Positions 27,674-36,513 are shown, counted from the stretch's first letter. The stretch is 64,000 nt of DNA from Prochlorococcus marinus str. MIT 1214 (GCF_027359355.1 NZ_CP114777.1:1116001-1180000), one strand, 5' to 3'. The notes: generated from the sequence alone by a model not told the origin. Numbers and translations are program-made.

Positions 27674-28720
27674 TTGTCCTCCTCACAAGATCAAGCCAAC
27701 GTGCCGGCAAAAAACTCAAGAGATCGAGCCAAAAAGCTTGTTTTAGAGCTTCAAGATGAAATTTGTTCTGGACTGGAGACTATCGATGGAGAAGGTAAAT
27801 TCTTAGAAGAATCTTGGGAGAGACCAGAGGGTGGTGGTGGACGCTCAAGGGTCTTGAAAAATGGAAAAATCTTTGAACAGGGAGGGGTGAATTTTTCTGA
27901 AGTACATGGAAATGAACTTCCACCCTCAATCATTAGCCAAAGACCAGAAGCAAAAGGTCACTCTTGGTTTGCGACAGGAACCTCAATGGTTCTACACCCC
28001 AAAAGTCCATTTATACCAACTGTTCATCTTAATTACAGATATTTCGAAGCTGGTCCTGTGTGGTGGTTTGGGGGAGGAGCTGATTTAACCCCTTTCTATC
28101 CATATTTATCTGACACGCGTCACTTTCACTCATGCCATAAAGCTGCATGTGACACAATTCACAAAGATCTTCATAAAGTTTTCAAACCTTGGTGTGACGA
28201 ATATTTCTTTCTAAAACATCGCAATGAGACACGAGGAGTTGGAGGTATTTTTTATGACTATCAAGATGGATCCGGATTGCTTTATAAAGGACAAAATGCC
28301 AATGGCAAGGCCTCTAAGATCTCAAAAGAGCTTGGGAACTATTCTTTGAATTGGGAAAATCTTTTTTCACTTGCCAAAGCATGCGGGCAGGCATTTCTGC
28401 CCTCGTATGAGCCAATAATAAACAAGCGAAAAAATCAAAGCTTCTCAACAAAAGAGAGAGACTTTCAACTTTATAGACGAGGTAGATATGCTGAGTTCAA
28501 TTTAGTGTGGGACAGAGGCACCATTTTTGGATTGCAAACAAATGGAAGGACGGAGTCAATATTGATGTCATTACCACCCTTAGCAAGATGGGAATATGGA
28601 TATAAGCCTGAAGAAAATTCACGTGAAGCGCTATTAACAGATTTATTTACTAAGCCGCAAGATTGGTTTACAGATAAATCTCTTGAAGAGAGGTGTTTAA
28701 CTCATCAAGCACTGGATTAG
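27674..28720 (+). CDS. hemF: Oxygen-dependent coproporphyrinogen III oxidase
   Basis: Makes protoporphyrinogen IX precursor for heme and chlorophyll with O2 as oxidant. The 348-aa product carries [45 protein letters not shown], the metal/substrate histidines around [11 protein letters not shown], and [20 protein letters not shown]. The recorded TTG start is poorly placed: AAGGA lies 19 bases upstream. In-frame GTG at 27701 or a non-standard ATA at 27662 (seven bases after AAGGA) are alternatives, so the first ten residues are uncertain. Convergent with the amidase-like gene, 11 bases apart. Confidence 0.95.
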   Translation: MSSSQDQANVPAKNSRDRAKKLVLELQDEICSGLETIDGEGKFLEESWERPEGGGGRSRVLKNGKIFEQGGVNFSEVHGNELPPSIISQRPEAKGHSWFATGTSMVLHPKSPFIPTVHLNYRYFEAGPVWWFGGGADLTPFYPYLSDTRHFHSCHKAACDTIHKDLHKVFKPWCDEYFFLKHRNETRGVGGIFYDYQDGSGLLYKGQNANGKASKISKELGNYSLNWENLFSLAKACGQAFLPSYEPIINKRKNQSFSTKERDFQLYRRGRYAEFNLVWDRGTIFGLQTNGRTESILMSLPPLARWEYGYKPEENSREALLTDLFTKPQDWFTDKSLEERCLTHQALD

Positions 28721-28731
28721 ATACTGCGCTT

Positions 28732-29484
28732 CTAGATTATTCCATTTAAAAAAGCCTCAACTATTTCATTTGCAAGCAGCTTTATTGTTTTTTGCCTAGT
28801 TTTTAAATTTCTAAGATTTTTTTCTAGTAAACCCTCTAATTTACCAATTTCAAGAATCCTTATTTGCCTTCTTGGAGCACCTAAACCTCCTCTAAATAAA
28901 ACAGGAAACCGTCCAAATGTTCTTGCGATTGACTCGTCTATTTTATTTGGAGTCTCAGAAAAAGGAGGAATCAAGCCTGAGCCAACTCCATACATACCAT
29001 ATGCATCAAAATGAATCTCAAGCGCATACCCACCACGCTTCGCGAATCTCCTCCCTACTGACCAATTCGTTCTTGGATCATTAGCATCATCAATATTTCT
29101 TATCCCTGGGTCATAAGATCTAATATTTAAACCTTTTTTTTTGCCAAGTTTAACAATTGTTTCTTGTAATTTTAAATTCCAAAAAAGTTCATCACTAATT
29201 TCAGGATGCATTGGATCCAAACCAAACTTATCAACGGCTTCGCCAGGTGTTCCTGCACCGGCCAGTCCCTGAGAATCTGCATGACCAGCTAATATTAAAA
29301 TAGGGATATTTTTATCTACATCTTTCCTTCCAACCCACGTGGCAGGAAGATTTGATTCTTCTCCAATAATTAGTTCAAAATCTTCAGTAAAATCAAAACT
29401 CTTATCATAAAAAAGTTGCGAAAAAGCATAAAAAATAATTACAAAAACTATTAATTTTATACAATTGAATATTTTTATTACCAC
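28732..29484 (-). CDS. Conserved secreted or membrane-anchored protein, possibly amidase_3-like
   Basis: A 250-aa protein with an N-terminal membrane segment (about residues 6-24, IFNCIKLIVFVIIFYAFSQL), so it is probably periplasmic or anchored. The ILILAGHADSQG and ALEIHFDAYG segments, with His-Glu-His spacing, resemble zinc ligands of N-acetylmuramoyl-L-alanine amidases (GHGG...E...H), but overall similarity is weak and I cannot confirm the fold. Start is GTG. It follows the CCB-like gene by nine bases on the same strand. A cell-wall hydrolase role is inference only. Confidence 0.55.
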   Translation of the reverse strand: MVIKIFNCIKLIVFVIIFYAFSQLFYDKSFDFTEDFELIIGEESNLPATWVGRKDVDKNIPILILAGHADSQGLAGAGTPGEAVDKFGLDPMHPEISDELFWNLKLQETIVKLGKKKGLNIRSYDPGIRNIDDANDPRTNWSVGRRFAKRGGYALEIHFDAYGMYGVGSGLIPPFSETPNKIDESIARTFGRFPVLFRGGLGAPRRQIRILEIGKLEGLLEKNLRNLKTRQKTIKLLANEIVEAFLNGII

Positions 29485-29493
29485 AAATACTAA

Positions 29494-30051
29494 TTAAATA
29501 GGGGAAGAAAGTAGAGAGTTTTCACTACTAAGCTCCAGACTTTCAGATAATTCGAACTGAATTGCTATCAGCTCATCACGATGAGCTTTGATTCGTAAAA
29601 TAGTAATATCAGATAGATCTGAACTTAATAACTTAACTTCTAATGATTCTTCTCGTTTGGATTTAACACGATAGATAAATCCGGCTAAAGGTGCACCAAT
29701 TGCAGCCAATAGTAAAGGCCACCAACTCAAAGCGGGATAAAGCTGAATCAGAACAAGACCCAAACAGGCTGCTCCCAATCCTCCAAGACAAGATAAAAAA
29801 ATCACCAAAAACGTACTAGAAGCAACATTACCAGTAAAGATCAACAACTTCTCTTCAACATTGCCTCCATTTTTTTTCCAACCACGTTCTTCTAACCAAA
29901 AACTAAAGCCTTTCAAAACCTCCAAAGGAGGCAAAGGAGACTGAACATCTACAACTGTTGTGCGATCCTTACTTGCAGCGCGCAGAAAAAACCCCAAACC
30001 TATCGCTAACAGGATAGTGAGAAATAAAGTTGAGGAGAATGCAGATTGCAT
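29494..30051 (-). CDS. Cofactor assembly of complex C subunit B-like membrane protein
   Basis: A 185-aa protein resembling the CCB2/CCB4-type factors that attach the c-prime heme to cytochrome b6. It has an N-terminal membrane segment (SSTLFLTILLAIGLGFFLRA), the family stretch KDRTTVVDVQSPLPPLEVLK (residues 28-47), a hydrophobic region of two further segments around GGLGAACLGLVLIQLYPALSW, and a soluble acidic C-terminus. Located upstream of the amidase-like gene with a nine-base gap. The hemF gene just beyond fits a heme-related neighbourhood but is on the other strand. Confidence 0.72.
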   Translation of the reverse strand: MQSAFSSTLFLTILLAIGLGFFLRAASKDRTTVVDVQSPLPPLEVLKGFSFWLEERGWKKNGGNVEEKLLIFTGNVASSTFLVIFLSCLGGLGAACLGLVLIQLYPALSWWPLLLAAIGAPLAGFIYRVKSKREESLEVKLLSSDLSDITILRIKAHRDELIAIQFELSESLELSSENSLLSSPI

Positions 30052-30236
30052 CTCAAAAATACGATCCCTTTTATTTTAATTGCTCTGGAAAACATAGCTA
30101 CAAAAGTGAGTTAAAAAAATTAAAAGATATCAGAAAGATAAAATCGTTGAATTTACTGAATATTTTTCATCATTTGAAGTATTAGAATTCAATCATACAG
30201 AAATTACTAATGAATTAAATTTCCATTCAATTGATT

Positions 30237-30881
30237 ATGCCAAAAAAACTTGATGAACCGTCGACTTTCAGAATCTTTGATAAAGACATAGATAAGGAAA
30301 CTGAAATTGCTTTTAGCTCATCTAGAGCTTTAGCAGTTGATACTGAAGCCATGGGATTAATTCATGGTAGAGATAGGCTATGTTTAATACAAATATGTGA
30401 TGAAGTTGATAATGTTATTTGTATTCGTATAGAACCAAATCAACATTCAGCACCACGCTTAAAATCTATTCTTGAAAAAGAAACAATTGAAAAAGTCTTT
30501 CATTTTGCAAGATTTGATGTCGCAGCCTTAGCAAGTAATTTAAATATTGAAGTTAATCCAATTTTTTGTACAAAGATTGCAAGTAAAATAGGTAGAACTT
30601 ACAGTCCAAGGCATGGATTGAAAGAAGTAGTGATGGAAACTGTTGGAGTTGAATTAGATAAACAAGCTCAAAGCAGTGACTGGGGAAGAGTTGGTGATTT
30701 AACTCAAAAACAACTTATCTATGCCGCAAATGATGTTAGATATTTACTAGCAGCAAAACACAAACTTGAAGAGATGTTGAAACGTGAAGAGAGATGGAAA
30801 TTAGCTAAAAAATGTTTTCAATGTGTACCAATTTTGTCCGAGCTTGATAGAAGAAGATTTACAAATATTTTTGATCATTAA
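30237..30881 (+). CDS. Ribonuclease D-like 3'-5' exonuclease
   Basis: DEDDy-type exonuclease domain protein, likely acting on RNA ends. The 214-aa product shows ExoI AVDTEAMG (Asp and Glu), ExoII HFARFDVAAL, and ExoIII YAANDVRYLL with the Tyr/Asp pair. It has the nuclease domain only and lacks the C-terminal HRDC domains of full-length RNase D, as is common in cyanobacteria. ATG at 30237 is chosen over an in-frame TTG two codons earlier. Divergent from the CCB-like gene and convergent with a small hypothetical gene. Confidence 0.88.
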   Translation: MPKKLDEPSTFRIFDKDIDKETEIAFSSSRALAVDTEAMGLIHGRDRLCLIQICDEVDNVICIRIEPNQHSAPRLKSILEKETIEKVFHFARFDVAALASNLNIEVNPIFCTKIASKIGRTYSPRHGLKEVVMETVGVELDKQAQSSDWGRVGDLTQKQLIYAANDVRYLLAAKHKLEEMLKREERWKLAKKCFQCVPILSELDRRRFTNIFDH

Positions 30882-30902
30882 TTTCTTCAACTTAAAGACA
30901 AA

Positions 30903-31172
30903 TTAATCCTCAAGCATAAAATTCTCCTCTTCTTTTAGAGCCTTCAATAATTGATCAAAAGAGGCAGAGGCAGATACACCTTGTTTTTTATCCTCATTAC
31001 AAGTTTGATCTAAGAATTTTTGCGCAATTTTTTTTCTTGTTTGCAAATCTTTTTTTCCTTCTTTAGCTGCTGCCACCTCTACTTTTCTTCGAGCGGCAGC
31101 AATACTAATACTTAAAGTAGATGCCAATTGAGCACAAATTTTAAGATAATGATGATCTTCAATTAGTGGCAT
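30903..31172 (-). CDS. Cyanobacterial conserved hypothetical protein
   Basis: An 89-aa basic-to-acidic helical protein with no membrane segment and a stretch of alternating Lys/Ala (SIAAARRKVEVAAAKEGKKD, about residues 23-42) that suggests an amphipathic helix. The C-terminus is acidic. It has a clear ATG and lies in an otherwise compact gene run, 56 bases downstream of the LpxB-related gene. I do not recognise a domain and assign no function. Confidence 0.6.
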   Translation of the reverse strand: MPLIEDHHYLKICAQLASTLSISIAAARRKVEVAAAKEGKKDLQTRKKIAQKFLDQTCNEDKKQGVSASASFDQLLKALKEEENFMLED

Positions 31173-31228
31173 ATGGAGAAGTTTGAATAAAAAATCTTTC
31201 TAAAAATCTTTTATTAGATTACACCGAA

Positions 31229-32449
31229 CTAGGAACCTTGGGACAAGTGAGTCGAAATACTGAGAGCTATAGCTTGGCTCCCTCCTGCGGGTCCCATTCG
31301 CTTGGCTCCTCTTAAACCAATAGAGTATCTATCTAGATCTGAATTTAATAAAAACTCGGCTTGTTTTGCGAGTACTTGATAACCTTTAGAAATAGCAACT
31401 GCACCTCCTAACAAACGACTTTGACGCTTAGCGAAATTGAAATTGAATTGAGGCCCTCTCCCAGGCAAAGATACACATGGGACACCTGAACCAACTAATT
31501 GTTCTGTAGCTGTACCAGCATTGGCTACACCTACTTCTGCCCAATTAGCCCAAGAAGAAAATTGATTAAAGCCAATTAATATAATTAATGAGTTTTTTTT
31601 CCATATTTGCGAAATCCCTATTTCGTCTATTGACTCATCAGTAGATTTAAAGCCTAAATCAATCAATATCAATTCTATTTGTTTACTCATTGAAGAAGAA
31701 CTTAAAGGCACAAAGACTGCCATGGAAGATGAAATTTGAATACGCTGAATTGCAATTAAAAGTTTTTTAAAGTTCTGATACGCCTCAGGTACGCGACTTC
31801 CACATAACAAAATCAAACGTCGAAATTTTTCAAAATCCTTAGGGCATTCTGTTTTAGACATACCATCCATCATTGGATTTCCAGGTGAGATTGCTTTTAC
31901 TCCGTGTTTCCTTAAACCTCTTGCGGTAAGTTTGTCCCTTAATGCAACCATTCTGCAACGACTAGATCGCATCAACCAATATTCCCATGGATCCCACTCA
32001 GTTCCTTTCAATCGATGGTAACAATCACTCAAAGACGATCTTGGTCCACTCGTCCATGTGTAATCACTTTTAGGCGTGCCAATAAAAAAATAATCTGCAC
32101 CACTAGCCCATGCAAACAGAAGAGGTAATAAATCTCCAACTGCAACGATAATCCTTCCTTCTTTGGCTGATCTATGAATCAAAGTCCATTGTCTCCAGAG
32201 ACTTCCTAATAATCCAGCTTTTAAATCTAAAACCAAGCCACTAAAACTTTGATTACTAAATCCACCGCTTGGCAAAAATGTTGAAGGGCCAATCTTGGCA
32301 AGCCGGCCGTCTTTTACAAGCGATGAGAATGCTTTCCCATCTCCAACCATCGGTAGAACTTCATTATATATACCTGGATTAATTTCATGGAGAGCTTCGA
32401 TCACCCTGCACGCAATCGTGTCTTCTCCATGTCCATTACAAAGAAACAA
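31229..32449 (-). CDS. Lipid-A-disaccharide synthase-related (LpxB-like) glycosyltransferase
   Basis: A GT-B-type protein in the LpxB-related family conserved in cyanobacteria, where the true LpxB pathway is absent. The region starting LLFLCNGHGEDTIACRVIEAL matches the family opening SNGHGED; VGDLLPLLFAWASGADYFFIGTPKSDY and GTATEQLVGSGVPCVSLPGRGPQFN are the nucleotide-sugar and acceptor blocks. The frame remains open upstream to 32653, but that part reads through the antisense of tRNA-Cys (32507-32577) and is spurious. No ATG is available after the tRNA; TTG at 32447-32449 is the closest start, giving 406 aa. Substrate unknown. Confidence 0.75.
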   Translation of the reverse strand: MFLCNGHGEDTIACRVIEALHEINPGIYNEVLPMVGDGKAFSSLVKDGRLAKIGPSTFLPSGGFSNQSFSGLVLDLKAGLLGSLWRQWTLIHRSAKEGRIIVAVGDLLPLLFAWASGADYFFIGTPKSDYTWTSGPRSSLSDCYHRLKGTEWDPWEYWLMRSSRCRMVALRDKLTARGLRKHGVKAISPGNPMMDGMSKTECPKDFEKFRRLILLCGSRVPEAYQNFKKLLIAIQRIQISSSMAVFVPLSSSSMSKQIELILIDLGFKSTDESIDEIGISQIWKKNSLIILIGFNQFSSWANWAEVGVANAGTATEQLVGSGVPCVSLPGRGPQFNFNFAKRQSRLLGGAVAISKGYQVLAKQAEFLLNSDLDRYSIGLRGAKRMGPAGGSQAIALSISTHLSQGS

Positions 32450-32506
32450 AAGATTTTGTTCGGTTTGACTGATACGATTTGAATTGGAAATGAAAATTTC
32501 ATTTTC

Positions 32507-32577
32507 GGCGGCATGGCCAAGTGGTAAGGCAGAGGATTGCAAATCCTTTATCCCCAGTTCGAATCTGGGTGCCGCCT
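32507..32577 (+). tRNA. tRNA-Cys (GCA)
   Basis: A 71-base cloverleaf with acceptor GGCGGCA paired to TGCCGCC, discriminator T, anticodon GCA in the loop TTGCAAA between AGGAT and ATCCT, and T-loop CAGTTCGAATCTG. U73 is the identity base for tRNA-Cys. It lies divergently 57 bases from the LpxB-like start on the opposite strand. Confidence 0.97.
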
Positions 32578-32756
32578 TTATTAGTTTACGCTTAATTTTC
32601 TTGAGAACCCTTCCCAGCACTATGCTCCATGTGTAGCGGGTAGCAAGTTTCAATAGGTTCTAGAGGAAGTGGATAGGAAGGGGAATTTAATTATTAATTC
32701 GCCCAAACTATTATTATTTCTATCTTCCCAGATTTCACCTTCCCTCGCTATTAATC

Positions 32757-32793
32757 AAAAAAAATCCTGACTCACTAGGCAAAAGAGTCAGGA
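32757..32793 (-). terminator. Rho-independent terminator, minus strand
   Basis: A perfect nine-pair stem (TCCTGACTC 32765-32773 with GAGTCAGGA 32785-32793) and an eleven-base loop is followed on the minus strand by eight T residues (plus-strand A-run 32757-32764). On the plus strand no T-run follows, so it serves minus-strand transcripts. The only minus-strand frame feeding it is the interrupted 47-codon frame 44 bases away. Confidence 0.85.
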
Positions 32794-32836
32794 CAGAAAA
32801 GAAGAATTTAGATTTTAATTTCCTCAGAAGTGTTGC

Positions 32837-32977
32837 CTACTTACTATTTATTTTTTCCATATCTGCAACAATTTCCTTCATTGTTTTTTCTGCCATCCGA
32901 TCTTCAACATAAGTTAATCCATTCTCTAAACCTTCATTACAATTGCATAGAAGAATTCACATAGAAACATTATTCAT
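32837..32977 (-). pseudogene. Small gene interrupted by an in-frame TGA (46 codons if read through)
   Basis: From ATG at 32975-32977 the frame reads MNNVSM, then TGA (32957-32959), then 39 residues in the same frame ending KEIVADMEKINSK and TAG. The downstream part contains CNCNEGLENGLTYVEDRMAE, which looks protein-like (acidic, helical) rather than random. A strong terminator follows 44 bases downstream on the same strand. A single TGG-to-TGA change would explain the break. Alternatively the 19-codon frame from the internal ATG (MAEKTMKEIV...) is all that is translated. I know no family for it. Confidence 0.5.
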
Positions 32978-33011
32978 AGATTAATATTAACCATATTGAC
33001 AAATAAGAACA

Positions 33012-33443
33012 GTGTCTGAACAAATTGAATTCAGTTCTTTTTATAGATTATTAAATTCAATTAAGGAAGGTGAATCTGAACAAATATCTTTACTCGATGA
33101 AAAAATTAATGAATTCAAAAATGGTAATAAATCGAAAAGTTTTCTTGATGAATTAGGATCTCTTTATCTCTCTATAGGAATTACAGAATTATATAATTTC
33201 ACGAATACAAAAGATCTCCAGGCAATTGGAAATATCGATAAAGAAGGATGGGAAACTTTATCTTCTTCAAATCAACAAGAATTACCTGTATACCTAGCAA
33301 ATAAAATGATTGAGTACATTAAGGAAAATAAAAAAGTAAAGGAAATGTCCAATAAATGGAATATTAAAGAAGGAGAAATCAGAAAACATATAACTAAAAT
33401 GGCAAGGTATATAACTGAAGGAATTATTGATGTAATTGAATAA
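33012..33443 (+). CDS. Hypothetical acidic/charged protein, 143 aa
   Basis: A soluble, helix-rich protein beginning MSEQIEFSSFYRLLNSI and ending ITEGIIDVIE, with no membrane segment, cysteine motif or recognisable domain. Many Lys/Glu residues (for example KENKKVKEMSNKWNIKEGEI, about 104-123) suggest a helical, DNA- or protein-binding surface, but that is speculation. The start is GTG after AAGAACA; no better start is in frame. It stands alone between the interrupted small gene and a reversed 59-aa gene, in the most variable-looking patch of the window. Confidence 0.6.
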   Translation: MSEQIEFSSFYRLLNSIKEGESEQISLLDEKINEFKNGNKSKSFLDELGSLYLSIGITELYNFTNTKDLQAIGNIDKEGWETLSSSNQQELPVYLANKMIEYIKENKKVKEMSNKWNIKEGEIRKHITKMARYITEGIIDVIE

Positions 33444-33469
33444 TCTCAGAAATAGAAAAATCCTTTTTA

Positions 33470-33649
33470 TTAATAATCATTATCTGCGACACAAATACCT
33501 AGACATCTTATTCCATTGCTAGAAGTTCTTCCACAATGATTACATAGAATTTTTTCTTGCTGATCTTTAGTTTCATTGTCTTTTTGATTTTCTTCATTAT
33601 TGTGTTTTTTCTCAAAAGAAGAATCTTGATAACTATTTAATTTATTCAT
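33470..33649 (-). CDS. Small conserved-looking cysteine protein, 59 aa
   Basis: ATG at 33647-33649 opens a 60-codon frame ending TAA. The N-terminal half is polar and low in hydrophobic residues (many Lys, Glu, Asn, Gln); the C-terminal half carries ILCNHCGRTSSNGIRCLGIC, with Cys-x2-Cys and Cys-x3-Cys pairs suggesting a zinc or Fe-S site, and ends VADNDY. The structured C-terminus strongly suggests a real gene. I believe similar short proteins occur in other Prochlorococcus but assign no function. It is divergent from the aldo/keto reductase gene, 50 bases apart. Confidence 0.72.
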   Translation of the reverse strand: MNKLNSYQDSSFEKKHNNEENQKDNETKDQQEKILCNHCGRTSSNGIRCLGICVADNDY

Positions 33650-33699
33650 GTAAGATAATGATATAAGTTTTCTTTAGTTGAAATAACATAAATGAAATC

Positions 33700-34671
33700 A
33701 TGACTAAGAGGAAAATTGGAATTGGTTTTGGAACTTGGGCCTGGGGAAATAAACTTGTATGGGGCTACAAACCTGAAACAGATGATATTTTACTTAAAAA
33801 AACTTTTTTTGATGCAATAGATAGTGGATTAGATCTTGTGGACAGTGCAGATTCATATGGCACTGGTAGCTTATTTGGGCGAAGCGAAAAACTGATTGGC
33901 GATTTCCTGGACGAGTTACCCAAGAGAAAGCTAAAAAAAATCACTATTGCTACAAAGCTCGCACCCTTTCCATGGAGAATTGGTCGCAATGGTCTACATA
34001 AAGCTTTTCAAGAAAGCAATCAGCGACTAAAAGCAAATATGACAAGAGTACAACTTCATTGGAGTACTTATCGGTATGCACCTTGGCAAGAAGAGCAGTT
34101 ACTCAATGGCCTAGGAGATTTATACGAAAAAGGTTTAATTAAAGAAATTGGGCTCTCTAATACTGGTCCAAAAAGACTAAGTTTTTTATATAAAAAGATG
34201 AAAGAAAGAGGAATTAAAATTAATAGTATACAAATGCAACTTTCGTTATTAACCAAACCATCTTTAGAGGATGAAAATATCAAAAATATATGTGATGAGA
34301 ATGAAATTGAATATTTAGCTTATAGTCCATTAGGGTTGGGAATCCTCACAATTCCACCAAATACATCTCCCAAGCCTAAAACCTTCTTACGACAAAAGTT
34401 ATTCCAAAGAATACTTCCAAAAACCATAGAATTGAGAACATTAATATCTAATATTGCTAAAAAGTACTCAGCCTCCCAGGCACAAGTTGCCTTGAATTGG
34501 GTAAGGTCTCATGGAGCTAAACCAATAGTCGGAATTCGTAATCCATTTCAAGCTAAAGATGCAAGTTCTGCACTGAAATGGTCTTTAACCAAAAGAGAAA
34601 AAGAAAGTCTGGATTTTTACAGGAATAAATGTCTAGCAAATATGCCTCAAAACCCTTTCACAAGTCCCTAA
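33700..34671 (+). CDS. Aldo/keto reductase family oxidoreductase
   Basis: A 323-aa TIM-barrel NADPH-dependent reductase; substrate unknown. Motifs in order: GFGTWAWGNK near the N-terminus, LDLVDSADSYGTG with the catalytic Asp/Tyr, ITIATKLAPFPW with the Lys, VQLHWSTYR with the His, and the cofactor loop AKPIVGIRNPFQAKDASSAL. Length and layout match the pyridoxal/perakine reductase-type group. Convergent with the next gene, seven bases between stops. Confidence 0.9.
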   Translation: MTKRKIGIGFGTWAWGNKLVWGYKPETDDILLKKTFFDAIDSGLDLVDSADSYGTGSLFGRSEKLIGDFLDELPKRKLKKITIATKLAPFPWRIGRNGLHKAFQESNQRLKANMTRVQLHWSTYRYAPWQEEQLLNGLGDLYEKGLIKEIGLSNTGPKRLSFLYKKMKERGIKINSIQMQLSLLTKPSLEDENIKNICDENEIEYLAYSPLGLGILTIPPNTSPKPKTFLRQKLFQRILPKTIELRTLISNIAKKYSASQAQVALNWVRSHGAKPIVGIRNPFQAKDASSALKWSLTKREKESLDFYRNKCLANMPQNPFTSP

Positions 34672-34678
34672 TAAAAAT

Positions 34679-35311
34679 TTAAGTATCTGGGCTGACAATA
34701 ACCTTCATTGAATCTGAGGAAGTAGGAAGACTAATCACTTTTGCTGGTGGAATAGGTTGTGCATTTGCGCTTTTTTCAATAATTTCTTTTTCAGGTTCTT
34801 TCTCATCTTTAGAACAAGCTTCTAATGCTTCTCTCAACAAAGAGTCAAAGGTCGCCCCTGGCAATCTATGCCTGGCGACCTCAAGGAATGTGAGTGGTAA
34901 AGACTCAGATGCCGCATCTTTTAATGCAGGATTATTTTTTCTATGATCTTGTTCATCCTGAATGGCTCGAATAAATCTAAGAGTGACTTCATGCTTAGTC
35001 GATGCTTTAATCAAAGTATCATTATCTCTTTGCCCATTTGTTGCTTCTTGCTCTAGGTCATTAATTCTGCTCTCTAAACTTGTAAGCACTTCATCAGCTT
35101 CTTTCCCAATATGGGAAAGTTGTCCATCAGACAAGTTTGGTAAATCAGCTACATAAACCTTGCCATGATCTCTAAGGGTTAAAAAAGTTGGTCTTGGTCC
35201 ACCATTTTGTCGCATACCCGAATCTGATTGACCACCTAAAGGCCTTTTAGGAGGAGTTGGACCTGCAGAACTTCTCCTGCGCGTTAGACGCTGTTGATTT
35301 TCAAAAGGCAT
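34679..35311 (-). CDS. Conserved picocyanobacterial hypothetical protein
   Basis: A 210-aa soluble protein. It has a basic, proline-rich N-terminus (LTRRRSSAGPTPPKRPLGG), a middle region with FLTLRDHGKVYVADLPNLSD, then a helical, coiled-coil-prone stretch (EADEVLTSLESRINDLEQEA, about residues 71-90), and a Pro/Ser-rich acidic tail. No enzyme motif is visible. The 161-base gap upstream, toward purM, may hold its promoter. Function unknown. Confidence 0.65.
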   Translation of the reverse strand: MPFENQQRLTRRRSSAGPTPPKRPLGGQSDSGMRQNGGPRPTFLTLRDHGKVYVADLPNLSDGQLSHIGKEADEVLTSLESRINDLEQEATNGQRDNDTLIKASTKHEVTLRFIRAIQDEQDHRKNNPALKDAASESLPLTFLEVARHRLPGATFDSLLREALEACSKDEKEPEKEIIEKSANAQPIPPAKVISLPTSSDSMKVIVSPDT

Positions 35312-35472
35312 AGAGCTAATTAAGATCTAACTTCGCATCACCCGAACTAATATCCGGCTTGCGTTTTTTTACATCTTACTGTTTTTTTTCCATTATAGAA
35401 AATCTTTTTTAACCTTAATTTAATTTATTCAAAAAAATGTAAGAAGAATTTTATAAAACTATGCTTATAACC

Positions 35473-36513
35473 TCACCTAGGTATTCCTAAAATATCGATA
35501 TGATTTGAATTATTCTGACTTTCAACAACTTGTCCTATATTCCAAGCTTCAAAATCATTTTTAATACATATTTCTAAAGCAGAATTTACTGAATTTTTTG
35601 GAACAATTAGACAAAAACCTATCCCCATATTAAAAGTATTCCAAAGATCAATTTCAGGGATATCACCTGCATTTTGTAACCACTTAAAGATTTCAGATAT
35701 TTCCCAACTAGCCTTATCTATACATGGTAACAATCCAGAGGGGAAAATTCTTGGAAGATTTTCTGGCAAACCTCCACCTGTTATGTGCGTCATTCCATGA
35801 ATTGGTAAATTTTCTCTCAACAGTTTGTCGACAAGTTGAACATAAATTGCGGTTGGTTCTAGCAAAGAGTTAATCAAATTCCTTTGATTTTTCCCATAAA
35901 GAGTATTTTCGTCCACATTCGCCATTGATAGGACTTTACGAATAAGACTAAAACCATTGCTATGAACACCGTTACTTTTGATCCCAATAATCTGATCATC
36001 AACATTAATTTGCGTGCCGTCTATCAAGTGATCATTTTCAACGATCCCAACACAAAAACCCGCTAGGTCATATCTTCCATTCGGATAAAAACCTGGCATT
36101 TCAGCAGTTTCACCTCCCAAGAGAGAACAATCCGATTGACCACAGCCTGCTGCAATTCCCTCTATCACTTTGGCTAAAGCATCAGGAGTCAAAGTTCCGC
36201 TTGCTATGTAATCAAGAAAAAATAAAGGTCTAGCCCCATTAGTTATTACATCATTGACGCACATTGCAACCAGGTCGATTCCCACTCCAAAATGACAAGC
36301 ATATTGCTGAGCTAATTCTAATTTCGTACCAACACCATCCGTCCCAGATACCAAGACTGGACTTTCATAGCCTTTTGGAATTCTTATACATCCTCCAAAA
36401 CCTCCTAACCCTCCGATGACCTCACTTTTATGAGTTTTTTCAACACATGATTTAATTCTCTCCACGAAGGCTCTTCCAGCAGTAACATCAACTCCCGCAG
36501 TTTTGTAGTCCAT
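35473..36513 (-). CDS. purM: Phosphoribosylformylglycinamidine cyclo-ligase (AIR synthetase)
   Basis: ATP-dependent ring closure giving AIR in purine synthesis. The 346-aa product has the dimer-strand [22 protein letters not shown], the ATP-binding loop [30 protein letters not shown] and [16 protein letters not shown]. The initial M-D-Y-K-T-A-G-V-D start is typical. Divergent from panC-cmk with 123 bases between, which should hold both promoters. Confidence 0.97.
   Translation of the reverse strand: MDYKTAGVDVTAGRAFVERIKSCVEKTHKSEVIGGLGGFGGCIRIPKGYESPVLVSGTDGVGTKLELAQQYACHFGVGIDLVAMCVNDVITNGARPLFFLDYIASGTLTPDALAKVIEGIAAGCGQSDCSLLGGETAEMPGFYPNGRYDLAGFCVGIVENDHLIDGTQINVDDQIIGIKSNGVHSNGFSLIRKVLSMANVDENTLYGKNQRNLINSLLEPTAIYVQLVDKLLRENLPIHGMTHITGGGLPENLPRIFPSGLLPCIDKASWEISEIFKWLQNAGDIPEIDLWNTFNMGIGFCLIVPKNSVNSALEICIKNDFEAWNIGQVVESQNNSNHIDILGIPR

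Larger units (their letters stand above)
32578..33011. other. Intergenic patch holding an interrupted small gene and its terminator
   Basis: Between tRNA-Cys and the 143-aa hypothetical gene the sequence is AT-rich and apparently decayed. It contains a rho-independent terminator on the minus strand (32757-32793) and a 47-codon frame with one in-frame stop (32837-32977), both described separately. The 32578-32756 part shows no gene. The left edge may include the trailer of the tRNA transcript. Confidence 0.5.

Noticed and set aside
32450-32653. N-terminal extension of the LpxB-related protein
   Set aside because: It is the antisense of tRNA-Cys plus flanking sequence; the translated part (RFELGIKDLQSSALPLGHAA) is the familiar artefact of reading a tRNA backwards.
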